From: Dehalococcoidia bacterium
GTDB taxonomy: Bacteria; Chloroflexota; Dehalococcoidia; Bin125
Assembly (NCBI GenBank): GCA_022828105.1
Contig: JAJEJC010000010.1
Location: forward strand, 105,483 to 169,482
DNA length: 64,000 nt
Direction: 5' to 3'
Shown: one piece after another, positions 40,814 to 48,095 of the stretch
Layout: each line of letters begins with the position of its first letter
Numbering within the stretch: position 1 is the stretch's first letter
Translations under genes and position numbers: made by a program
The notes under the pieces: model-generated
What the model was told of the DNA's origin: nothing
The model's database searches: none
What the model saw: the letters and a program-made list of their open reading frames with translations, nothing else

Positions 40814-41692
40814 CTACGCCGGCTGACCGTCGGGCTCGTCGTCATCGAGGTCGGACTCGATCACTGGGATCACCGTCCGATTCTCGACCAGCCGCACCAG
40901 CGCCACGCCGAGGATGAACAGTCCCAACGTGGGCACGGCCACGAAGGTCTGTGTGACCGGATCAATCGATGGCGTGATCAGCGCTGCAAGCAGGAACGAA
41001 CCAATAATCGCCCATCGCCACATGCCCAGCAGACGCTTCGAGGTGACCAATCCGATTGCCCCCAGACCCATCAGAAAGAGCGGCAACTCGAACACGATCC
41101 CGGTCCAGACCACGAATCGCGTCAGCATGTCGATGTAGTTGTTGATCCGCACCTGCGGATCGGCGATTTCCTGGCCAAAGTTGAGCAGGAAGTTCAGCGC
41201 CGGCGGCCAGCCGATGAAGAACGCGAACGCGCCGCCGCAGGCAAACGCGATCGTGGCCAACCCGACGATCGGCATGATCCACTTCTGCTCGTTGCGCGTC
41301 AGTCCGGGGTGGATGAACGCATAGATCTGGTAGACGATCACGGGCATCGCCCCGGCCAGTCCCAGCATCAACGAGATCTTGATGTACGCGCCGATGAAGC
41401 CCAGTAACTCCGTGTAGATCGGCCGGAACTCCGGCAACGCTTCTCGCCCCGGCTCCAGCAGGTAGTCCAGGATCGTCGAGGCGAAAACCAGCGTGATCAC
41501 GGTCGTCAGCACGAGCGTCAGCACGGTGACCGTGAGACGCTGACGAATCTCATTGAGATGCTCGCCGAGCGTGAGCTCCCGACCCTCGGGATTGTCCGGC
41601 GGCTGGTCGCCGAACTCACCTGCGACGACGTCCAACTCCGCCATCTCTGGCGGTTCCGGGATCTCGGGCGACGGAACAGGTTGCGTAGCCAT
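40814..41692 (-). CDS. tatC: Sec-independent protein translocase TatC
   Basis: Receptor core of the twin-arginine translocon, in the cytoplasmic membrane. The 292-residue product has an unusual acidic and Pro-rich N-terminal lead (about 40 residues), then LGEHLNEIRQRLTVTVLTLV, and six TM segments; key residues are in ELLGFIGAYIKISLMLGLAGAMP and FALGTSFGVEFE-equivalent AFACGGAFAFFIG. The C-terminal tail after LVRLVENRTV is short and acidic. It follows tatA after 39 bases on the same strand. The substrate set is unknown here. Confidence 0.93.
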   Translation of the reverse strand: MATQPVPSPEIPEPPEMAELDVVAGEFGDQPPDNPEGRELTLGEHLNEIRQRLTVTVLTLVLTTVITLVFASTILDYLLEPGREALPEFRPIYTELLGFIGAYIKISLMLGLAGAMPVIVYQIYAFIHPGLTRNEQKWIMPIVGLATIAFACGGAFAFFIGWPPALNFLLNFGQEIADPQVRINNYIDMLTRFVVWTGIVFELPLFLMGLGAIGLVTSKRLLGMWRWAIIGSFLLAALITPSIDPVTQTFVAVPTLGLFILGVALVRLVENRTVIPVIESDLDDDEPDGQPA

Positions 41693-41731
41693 CAGCAGTC
41701 AACCACCCGGGGTGTGAATCTCGACATCGCG

Positions 41732-42322
41732 CTAGCGGGCATCGCGTTCGGGGCGGTCGTCGCTGTCGGGTTCACGCCGCCTGCGGTTGAGCGAAATCAC
41801 ATTTGACGGTCGAACCGGCTCGCCCGCCTCCGCGACCTCGCGCGCGTCGGCCCCGTCATCGACGGCCGTCGCGGCTGCTCTTCGCGGTCGCACGACCGGG
41901 CGTCGCCGCACTCGCCGCGTGCGGCGCATCTCCGACTCGGTCACGCTGCCACCGGCGTTGTTGACCGCGGCCGCCGCCGACTCTTCGTCATCGCCGCCGT
42001 CGCGTGCCGCCTCGATAGCCTCTTCGGTCATCGTCTCGGCGTCGCGCACCGCTCCGCGCACATCCTGCTCCGCTTGCTGCAGGTCGGCCCGGATGTCGGC
42101 GTCAATCTGCTGGAACTCGAAGCGCTGCTCAATGAACTCCTCGCGGACTTCCTCGAAATCGGTCAGGTACTCGTCACGGAAGTCCCGCGCGTACTCGCGC
42201 AGCTCGCGGATCGCGCGGCCGAACTGACCGGCGATCTCCGGCAGCTTGCCCGGACCAAAGATCAATGCCGCGAGCAGCAGCACGACCAGGATTTCAGGAA
42301 TACCGACGCCGAAGATGTTCAT
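41732..42322 (-). CDS. tatA: TatA/TatB family translocase subunit with a long C-terminal extension
   Basis: Pore-forming or adaptor subunit of the Tat system. The 196-residue product has the short N-terminal TM helix and hinge (GIPEILVVLLLAALIFGPGKLPE) and an amphipathic helix with FGRAIRELREYARDFRDEY. It then runs about 140 residues further: charged helical (EEFIEQRFEFQQIDADI), then basic RRTRRVRRRPVVRPRR. TatA usually ends by residue 60-90, so a TatB-like role is possible. It is immediately upstream of tatC. Confidence 0.88.
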   Translation of the reverse strand: MNIFGVGIPEILVVLLLAALIFGPGKLPEIAGQFGRAIRELREYARDFRDEYLTDFEEVREEFIEQRFEFQQIDADIRADLQQAEQDVRGAVRDAETMTEEAIEAARDGGDDEESAAAAVNNAGGSVTESEMRRTRRVRRRPVVRPRRAAATAVDDGADAREVAEAGEPVRPSNVISLNRRRREPDSDDRPERDAR

Positions 42323-42411
42323 CGGCAGTCAGCGTACCCGATTAGCGCGCGTCCACCGGCATGGCCGGCGTCGTGCCGGAGGCTCCCATAACGCCCTCGA
42401 CTTATGGCGCG

Positions 42412-42669
42412 CTACTCGTTCGGCACTCCCTTGCCGACGAGGAAGTCGATGGCGTCCTGCACGGTGCCAATCCCCTCGGCGTCTTCGTCTGAGATCTCCA
42501 GGTTCGGCACCTCATCGCGAAACTCGTCCTCGAACGACATAATCAGCTCGACCAGGTCGAGCGAGTCTGCCCCCAGGTCATCGACGAAGGACGCTTCCGG
42601 CGTCACATCGTCCGGCTCGGCCGAGAGCTGATCGACGATGATGTCCTTGATTCGATCAAACAGTGCCAT
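42412..42669 (-). CDS. acpP: Acyl carrier protein
   Basis: Carries growing acyl chains on 4'-phosphopantetheine in fatty acid synthesis. The 85-residue acidic product has the attachment motif [19 protein letters not shown] with Ser36. Net composition and helix pattern are normal. It follows fabD and nusB in the same transcription direction (nusB gap 15 bases). Confidence 0.95.
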   Translation of the reverse strand: MALFDRIKDIIVDQLSAEPDDVTPEASFVDDLGADSLDLVELIMSFEDEFRDEVPNLEISDEDAEGIGTVQDAIDFLVGKGVPNE

Positions 42670-42684
42670 ACCGCCGTCTTTCGT

Positions 42685-43143
42685 CTACTCCGCAGTCCCA
42701 GCCTGCAGACGGTTCCGTGTGATCGCGCCCAACACACCGCTGACAAACCGGCGGCTGCCGTCGTCGCCGAATCGCTTGGCCAGCGACACGGCCTGCCGAA
42801 CCGCTGTGTTCGGGCGTACCGCGCCATTATCGAAGAGCATCTCATACAGCGCAATTCGCAACACGGTCAGGTCGACCAGCGCCATCTCCTCCAGCGGCAG
42901 TCGATCGGCCGTCTCGTCAATCGTCCGGTCCAGTTCGTCGCGCCGCTCGATCACTCCGGCGACCAGCCGCGCGGCGCGCTCTGCGTGCTCTCCCGACATT
43001 GGGGCAACCTCGTGAGCCCGGCGCAGCGCCGTCGTCGCGCGGATGACACCGAACTCCGCCTCGAACAGTGCGCAGAAGGCGCGCACCCGCGCGTTGTCTT
43101 CGGCGTCGGGACGTATTGGCGCCTGTCTCGCGCTAGCCGGCAA
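42685..43143 (-). CDS. nusB: Transcription antitermination factor NusB
   Basis: Binds boxA with NusE in rRNA antitermination. The 152-residue product matches the family in ARQAPIRPDAE-type lead, LVAGVIERRDELDRTIDETADRLPLEEMALVDLTVLRIALYE, and PNTAVRQAVSLAKRFGDDGSRRFVSGVLGAI. It overlaps the 3' end of fabD by 11 bases and precedes acpP; nusB in a fatty-acid cluster is somewhat unusual. Confidence 0.93.
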   Translation of the reverse strand: MPASARQAPIRPDAEDNARVRAFCALFEAEFGVIRATTALRRAHEVAPMSGEHAERAARLVAGVIERRDELDRTIDETADRLPLEEMALVDLTVLRIALYEMLFDNGAVRPNTAVRQAVSLAKRFGDDGSRRFVSGVLGAITRNRLQAGTAE

Positions 43144-44080
43144 CGCTCTCCCGATCGCTGATGTTCACCAGTTCCGGCATCTGCGCCGGCTTGAGCGGAC
43201 GCAGGGTCGTGCGGACCAGCCCGGTCAACACCTTGCCCGGTCCCATCTCGACGTAGCGGGCGACCCCCATCTCATGCATCCGCAACACCGTGTCGCGCCA
43301 GCGCACTGGACGCCGAATCTGCGCCGTCAGGTCGGAACGCACGTCGTCCGCGGTCGCCAGCATCTCGGCCTCCACGTTGCCGACCACCGGCGTGGCCGGC
43401 TCGGAGACCGTCGCTCGGGCGATGATCGGGGCCATCGCCTCGGCGGCGGGCGTCATCAGCGACGAGTGAAACGCGCCGCCCACGTTGAGCATCACCACGC
43501 GGCGAGCGCCGTGCTCCTCAGCGAGCTTGGCTGCTTGCTCGACCGCCGGCACCGTCCCGCCGACCACGACCTGCCCGGTCGCGTTCAGGTTGCACACCTC
43601 GGCGCCGGTCTCGGCGCAGACCGCCTCGACGTCTGCCTCGTCCATCCCCAGGACCGCGGCCAGCGTTCCGGGATACTGTTCTCCGGCGGCCTGCATCAAC
43701 TCGCCGCGTCTGGAGACCAGCCGCACCGCCTCCGATACCGTCAACGACCCAGCCGCTACCAGGGCCGAGTACTCGCCCATGCTGTGACCCGCCGCGCAGA
43801 TCGGCGCGGTCTCCAGCGCGGCATGACCTGCCACAGTCGCCGCGCGCCAGGCCGCCAACGACGCGACCAGGATCGCCGGTTGTGTATTGACGGTCTCGCG
43901 CAGGACCTCATCGGGCCCCTCGAAGATCACGCTCGACAGCGAGCGCCCTAGCGCTTCGTCGGCCTCCTCGAAGATCTCACGAGACTCGGGGAACGCGTCG
44001 TAGAGGTCGCGCCCCATCCCCACCTCTTGCGCGCCCTGGCCGGGGAACAACCATGCGGTAGCGGGACCGCCGTCCGACAC
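43133..44080 (-). CDS. fabD: Malonyl-CoA:ACP transacylase FabD
   Basis: Moves malonyl from CoA to ACP, the entry step of fatty acid elongation. The 315-residue product has LFPGQGAQEVGMG, the nucleophile motif AAGHSMGEYSAL with Ser100, an Arg in VSRRGELMQ, and GGAFHSSLM with the catalytic His. Ends with a standard C-terminal lid. It sits between rpmF (one-base gap) and nusB. Neither fabH nor plsX is adjacent. Confidence 0.95.
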   Translation of the reverse strand: MSDGGPATAWLFPGQGAQEVGMGRDLYDAFPESREIFEEADEALGRSLSSVIFEGPDEVLRETVNTQPAILVASLAAWRAATVAGHAALETAPICAAGHSMGEYSALVAAGSLTVSEAVRLVSRRGELMQAAGEQYPGTLAAVLGMDEADVEAVCAETGAEVCNLNATGQVVVGGTVPAVEQAAKLAEEHGARRVVMLNVGGAFHSSLMTPAAEAMAPIIARATVSEPATPVVGNVEAEMLATADDVRSDLTAQIRRPVRWRDTVLRMHEMGVARYVEMGPGKVLTGLVRTTLRPLKPAQMPELVNISDRESVAG

Positions 44081-44081
44081 G

Positions 44082-44264
44082 CTAGTCCTCCAGCTCGATC
44101 ACGTTTCGTCCCCGGTACGAGCCGCAGGCCCAGCAGATGTGGTGCGCCTGGTGCGTCTCGTTGCAGTCGGGACAGACAACCAGCTTTGGCCGCTGCACGC
44201 GGTGGTGCTGGCGTCGCAGCCGTTGGCGGGTCTTGGCGTACTTGCGCTTCGGAAGCGGTGGCAT
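44082..44264 (-). CDS. rpmF: 50S ribosomal protein L32
   Basis: The ATG at 44264, after AAGGAGA, gives 60 residues, close to family length; a longer reading from 44324 is rejected because it lies in the DUF177 frame region. The product starts MPPLPKRKYAKTRQRLRRQHH and has the zinc-type Cys pairs CPDCNETHQAHHICWACG. It follows the DUF177 gene by 40 bases and runs into fabD, a common order. Confidence 0.94.
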   Translation of the reverse strand: MPPLPKRKYAKTRQRLRRQHHRVQRPKLVVCPDCNETHQAHHICWACGSYRGRNVIELED

Positions 44265-44304
44265 GGTCTTCGTCTCCTTCTCGCGTCGGACCGGCAGTCG
44301 CGCC

Positions 44305-44841
44305 TCAGTCCTGCTCGATTTCAAGTTTCAGCGCCGCCAGCACCGACCAGCGATCGTCGATCGGCGCTTCCTGCGGCTTGTCGTCCTGCAATCCAGGGCA
44401 GTCCTCTCCGCAGCGCGGGCTCATCGGTCGTTCCATCTCCAGGTATTGTCGCACGGCCTCCGACAGGTCGATTTGTCCGTCGATGACGGCAAACCCCACC
44501 CGTTCGGGCGGCGGCGTGATTGCGACGCCCAGTACCGCGTCCGAGGCCGGCCAGAACTCCTCGTCGAATGCCAGCGCAACCGGCAACTGCAACTCTTGCA
44601 GACATCTGCCGCAGAGATCACATACTGATGTCGTCAGCGCCGCCGTCGCGAGCACTGACTGATCCGTACGCAACAGCCGCAGCGAACCGGAAACGGCCGA
44701 TTCCAGGCCGGCAGCCCGCGCGTCGACCAACTCGTAGCGCCGCAGCGATCCGATCTGCTCTTGCAGCAGCGTCGATACGTTGATCAGCAACGAAGTCATC
44801 CGCCGGACCGCGGGCCCCGCGATTCCGCTCTCGGCAGTCAT
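44305..44841 (-). CDS. DUF177/YceD family protein
   Basis: DUF177 proteins lie next to rpmF and are linked to 23S rRNA processing or accumulation in bacteria and plastids. The 178-residue product has CDLCGRCLQELQLPVALAFDEEF, then PMSPRCGEDCPGLQDDK, the two Cys patterns of the family, and ends with an acidic C-terminus (WSVLAALKLEIEQD). The start may be ATG 44841 or the in-frame ATG 44799; neither has a strong ribosome site. Confidence 0.88.
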   Translation of the reverse strand: MTAESGIAGPAVRRMTSLLINVSTLLQEQIGSLRRYELVDARAAGLESAVSGSLRLLRTDQSVLATAALTTSVCDLCGRCLQELQLPVALAFDEEFWPASDAVLGVAITPPPERVGFAVIDGQIDLSEAVRQYLEMERPMSPRCGEDCPGLQDDKPQEAPIDDRWSVLAALKLEIEQD

Positions 44842-44991
44842 GGTCAGCCAAGCCTATCAGCGCCTTCGCCGTGGCCGTCCCTCCCCCGCGCTCGCTGTTG
44901 GCTATCGCAGTGGTCGGGCATACACTCAGTGCAGCGGTCGGACTGATCCGCTTCCCACACACGTATTGCCAACTGAAAATGAGCCGCCGTC

Positions 44992-45687
44992 ATGGACCTT
45001 GAGGGGATGCAGCAGCTCCAGGAAGTCGACATCCAACGCGACCAGGCCAAGCGCGAACTTCAGCACATCCTTGATCAGATATCCGACCCCCCGTTTGTCG
45101 GCGCGCTCGACGACGAGATTGTCAATCAAGAAGAGGAAGCCAGTCGCGCCGATCAGGCCGTACGCGAAGCGCACGCGGTCGTACAGACCGCTGAGCGGCG
45201 GATCGAGGTCACCGACCGCCGACTGTACTCCGGATCGATCACCGATCATCGCACGCTCGAAGAGTTGCAACGCGACCTGTACAGCCAGCGTCAACAACTG
45301 CCGCCCCTGACCGAGGCCGAGACCCGCGCTCAGTACGACGCCGAGCAGGCGCACAACGCCGGCACATGGCTGCACAACCTGCGCACCGGCGCGCTCGACA
45401 TCTGGAACGAGCGACAGTCCCAGCTCGAAGTCGAGCGCTCCACGGTGCAGGAGCAGGTCGACGAGCTCTCGCGCCAGGTGGAAATCCTACGCGACCAGAT
45501 GGTCGGCGAAGACCTCGATGTCTACGATCAGTACCGTCGGCGCCGTCCTCGCGTGGTCGCAACCGTAGCGGGAGGCGTCTGCGCCGAGTGCCGCATTACC
45601 TTGCCGACGATCGTCGTCAATCGCGCCCGACGCGGTGTCCGCTCGGTCGAATGTCCATCATGTGGATGCTTGCTGCGAGTTGGCTAG
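44992..45687 (+). CDS. C4-type zinc-ribbon coiled-coil protein
   Basis: About 170 residues of heptad-like helix (MDLEGMQQLQEVDIQRDQAK ... LSRQVEILRDQ) end in a zinc ribbon, CAECRITLPTIVVNRARRG then CPSCGCLLRV. This is the CT398/DUF164-type (CdsZ-like) family of zinc-ribbon proteins found in many bacteria; in most species the function is unknown, though links to RNA polymerase or secretion have been suggested. 231 residues is the usual size. A TACACT hexamer near 44929 may be its promoter. The next gene starts 32 bases downstream. Confidence 0.85.
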   Translation: MDLEGMQQLQEVDIQRDQAKRELQHILDQISDPPFVGALDDEIVNQEEEASRADQAVREAHAVVQTAERRIEVTDRRLYSGSITDHRTLEELQRDLYSQRQQLPPLTEAETRAQYDAEQAHNAGTWLHNLRTGALDIWNERQSQLEVERSTVQEQVDELSRQVEILRDQMVGEDLDVYDQYRRRRPRVVATVAGGVCAECRITLPTIVVNRARRGVRSVECPSCGCLLRVG

Positions 45688-45707
45688 TACGCCCTTGCCC
45701 AACGCCA

Positions 45708-45713
45708 TAGCAT
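45708..45713 (+). promoter_or_regulatory. -10-like hexamer of the recombinase-like gene, leaderless layout
   Basis: TAGCAT lies exactly six bases before the GTG start of the following gene. Confidence 0.4.
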
Positions 45714-45719
45714 CCAATT

Positions 45720-47186
45720 GTGCAAGCCATCGGGTATCTCAGTCAGGCTGTCAATCATCTGCACCGTCGTGATCGCGACGGCGCGGACGGACACGTTGCC
45801 GACCACCCTCGACCCGGATTGATCGAGCAGAACGCCAGCTTCCTCGCCTACTGCCAGGAACACGGTTTCGAACCGACCGCGACCTTCCTCGACTCGGACC
45901 TTGCCCCCCATCGCGAGCGCGCCGGCCTGCGTCAACTGCTGCGATACCTCAATGAAGAGGTGCGCGGATTTACGTTCGTGATCGTCCAGGGCTTTGACCA
46001 TCTCGGCCGCGACGCCACCCAGGCAGTTCGCACGGTCCTGCAGCTTCGCTCGCGCGGAGTCCAGTTGATCTCGCTCGAAGAAGGCCCGATCGACGATTCG
46101 ACCCTGGTCGACCTCTGGCGATTGCACAGCGATTCCGATCGCGACGCCGAGCGCCGGCGCCTGCGGCTGCAGGAGAAAGCTCGGCTCGGACAGGCGATTG
46201 GCCGTCCGCCTTACGGTTACCGGATTGGCGATGACGGTCGCTATGAGGTCGATGAGCAGGAAGCGACGGTCGTGCGGCGCATCTTCGACCTCTATCTGCA
46301 CGACGGTCTCGGTATCCGTCGCGTCGCCCAACGGCTTAACGCGGATGGTTATCAGACCCGACGCGGACGCAACTGGAGCATGGTCACGATCCGAGACCTG
46401 CTGCGCAATCCCGTCTACATCGGCCGCTACGACAAGCTTGGCGTCTCCGTTCCCGGCAACCACGACGCAATCGTCTCCGAGCCAGACTTTGAGGCCGTCT
46501 CCCGTCAGATGGAACAGCGCCGCACCGCGCCCGGCGTCAGCCATCCCTCCGACTTCCTCCTCTCCGGTCTGGTCTGGTGCGGCGAAGGTCAGTCGCGCAT
46601 GATCGGCGTCACCCGCCGCCGACAATGGCAAGGCGCCGGCGGCGAGACCGGCGAGACCGTCTACCGCTACTACCAGTCCGAGGCGCGGACCAATCAGTCG
46701 GTCGGCAGCTATCACACGCGCCACGCCGACGAGCTCGAAGCCGAGGTGCTGGCCCACATCCGCGGCGAGCGCGAGGGCGGCGAGTCCTCGGTGCTCGCCA
46801 TCGGTCGCGACGACAGCGCACTGGCCGCCGAAACCGTCGTCGCCGTCGCCAACGCCGAGTCCCGCTTGCGCGCCATCGACCGCCGACTCGGTCAGCTGCT
46901 CGAAGATGTCGCCTCCGGCGATCCACCGCCCGTCGGGCTGCAAGACGCCGGCGCTGAGCTGATCGGCGAATGGGAGGCCGCCAACTCCGATCTCGCCCAG
47001 ATTCGCTTCCGCGCCGCCGCGCAGGACCGGGAGGCGGAACGCCGCCGTCAACGCGACCTGCGCATCCAGCGCGTCCACGAGCAATGGGATCAGCTCAATT
47101 TCCTCCAGCGCCGAGACCTGATCGAGCACCTTGTCGAACGAGTCGTCGTCTTCGACCACGCCGTCACGACCCAGCTCAAGGCCTAG
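45720..47186 (+). CDS. Large serine recombinase-like protein with a degenerate catalytic site
   Basis: The 488-residue product has the layout of a large serine recombinase: resolvase-like domain to about residue 140, Recombinase domain (GRPPYGYRIGDDGRYEVDEQ, LRNPVYIGRYDKL), zinc-ribbon-like region with only one clear Cys (LVWCGEG) and a C-terminal coiled coil. The catalytic start, normally YxRVS, reads YLSQA: Ser8 and Ala10 stand at the positions of Arg and the nucleophile Ser. DRLGR reads DHLGR (Asp93, His94, Arg97). Arg67 (RAGL) remains. Recombination is therefore unlikely unless Ser8 serves. It starts at a GTG after a TAGCAT hexamer and is followed by rnhA. Confidence 0.82.
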   Translation: MQAIGYLSQAVNHLHRRDRDGADGHVADHPRPGLIEQNASFLAYCQEHGFEPTATFLDSDLAPHRERAGLRQLLRYLNEEVRGFTFVIVQGFDHLGRDATQAVRTVLQLRSRGVQLISLEEGPIDDSTLVDLWRLHSDSDRDAERRRLRLQEKARLGQAIGRPPYGYRIGDDGRYEVDEQEATVVRRIFDLYLHDGLGIRRVAQRLNADGYQTRRGRNWSMVTIRDLLRNPVYIGRYDKLGVSVPGNHDAIVSEPDFEAVSRQMEQRRTAPGVSHPSDFLLSGLVWCGEGQSRMIGVTRRRQWQGAGGETGETVYRYYQSEARTNQSVGSYHTRHADELEAEVLAHIRGEREGGESSVLAIGRDDSALAAETVVAVANAESRLRAIDRRLGQLLEDVASGDPPPVGLQDAGAELIGEWEAANSDLAQIRFRAAAQDREAERRRQRDLRIQRVHEQWDQLNFLQRRDLIEHLVERVVVFDHAVTTQLKA

Positions 47187-47200
47187 CTAGCCTCCCCAAC

Positions 47201-47599
47201 ATGCACCTCATCGCCTACGCCGACGGCGCATCCAGGGGAAATCCCGGCCCTGCCGCTTATGGAGCCGCCCTTTACACCGCGGACGGTGCGGAACTGGACG
47301 CCTGGGGTAATCCCATCGGTCGCGCCACCAACAACGTCGCCGAGTATCACGGCGCCATCGCCGCCGTTGAGGCGGCGCTCGAACGAGGCGCCACGGAGCT
47401 GGAACTCCGTCTCGACTCCGAACTCATCGTCCGTCAGCTCGAAGGCCGCTACCGGGTCAAGCACCAGCAGCTCAAGCCCCTCTTCGAGCAACTCTCCGCC
47501 CTGATCGATCAGCTCGACGCCTTCCAACCCACCCACGTCCGGCGAGAACTCAACACCCGAGCCGACGCCCTCGCCAACGAAGCTCTCGACCGAACCTGA
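47201..47599 (+). CDS. rnhA: Ribonuclease HI-like protein
   Basis: Cleaves RNA in hybrids. The ATG at 47201 gives 132 residues. Catalytic acids are in YADGASRGNPGPAA (Asp8), NNVAEYHG (Glu48), LRLDSELI (Asp72) and NTRADALANEALD (Asp122). The basic substrate handle of E. coli RNase HI is absent, as in short archaeal/Gram-positive type RNase H. A TAGCCT hexamer lies seven bases upstream. A longer reading from 46970 overlaps the previous gene and is rejected. Twin-hairpin repeat copy 5 starts five bases after the stop. Confidence 0.92.
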   Translation: MHLIAYADGASRGNPGPAAYGAALYTADGAELDAWGNPIGRATNNVAEYHGAIAAVEAALERGATELELRLDSELIVRQLEGRYRVKHQQLKPLFEQLSALIDQLDAFQPTHVRRELNTRADALANEALDRT

Positions 47600-47603
47600 T
47601 TTA

Positions 47604-47649
47604 CTCTCCCCCCGCTTTGCGGAGGGAGATGCCGCAGGCAGAGGGGGGC
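47604..47649 (+). repeat. Twin-hairpin dispersed repeat, copy 5
   Basis: CTCTCCCCCCGC-TTT-GCGGAGGGAG (first hairpin), GATGCCGCAGGCAGA and GGGGGGC, the same order as copy 2b. It lies between rnhA and rnpB and reaches the likely -35 region of rnpB. Confidence 0.8.
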
Positions 47650-47669
47650 AACCGCGCTACAGTGAATCT

Positions 47670-48062
47670 CGCCAGGCCGCCGGGCGGTCGCGGTTTCCGA
47701 ACGGGCTCGACCTGCTCGGGGATCGAGGAAAGTCCGGGCTCCTCGGGACAGGGCGCTGGGTAACTCCCAGGCAGCGCGAGCTGACGGAAAGCGCACAGAA
47801 ACACACCGCCTACCCGTCCCTTTGGGGACGGCGGTAAGGGTGAGATGGTGCGGTAAGAGCGCACCAGCGGTCGGGCGACCGGCCGGCTGAGCAAGCCCCG
47901 CCCGGAGCAAGACCAAATAGGGAGGCGACGGCTCGTCCCGGGCCGCCTCCGGGTAGGTCGCTCGAGGCGGCGGGTAACCGCCGTCCCAGATGGATGGCCG
48001 CCGCCCGACTCCGGGAGCAATCCATGGCGTCGGGTACAGAACCCGGCTTACAGGCGGCCTGG
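47670..48062 (+). ncRNA. rnpB: RNase P RNA, bacterial type A
   Basis: Catalytic RNA that trims tRNA 5' ends. Hallmarks: the conserved P4 strand region GAGGAAAGTCCGGGCTCC at 47725-47742, the CAGAAACACACC-type block, the GCAAGCCCCGCCCGGAGCAAG core and the 3' end ACAGAACCCGGCTTACAGG. The 5' strand AGGCCGCC (47674-47681) pairs with GGCGGCCT (48053-48060) to form P1, setting both ends to within a few bases. TACAGT (47658-47663) is a fitting -10. No tRNA-like or coding signal lies inside. murE starts 33 bases after the RNA. Confidence 0.95.
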
Positions 48063-48095
48063 CGATTGACGCGAATCAAGAGTGAGAGCGAGCGC

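Noticed and set aside
45720..47186. Mobile element or prophage around the recombinase-like gene
   Set aside because: There are no attachment repeats, cargo or phage genes, and the neighbours are core genes; the catalytic site also looks degenerate.
47994..48095. Upstream extension of the murE frame
   Set aside because: It overlaps the 3' end of the RNase P RNA; the ATG at 48096 just after the RNA is the better start.
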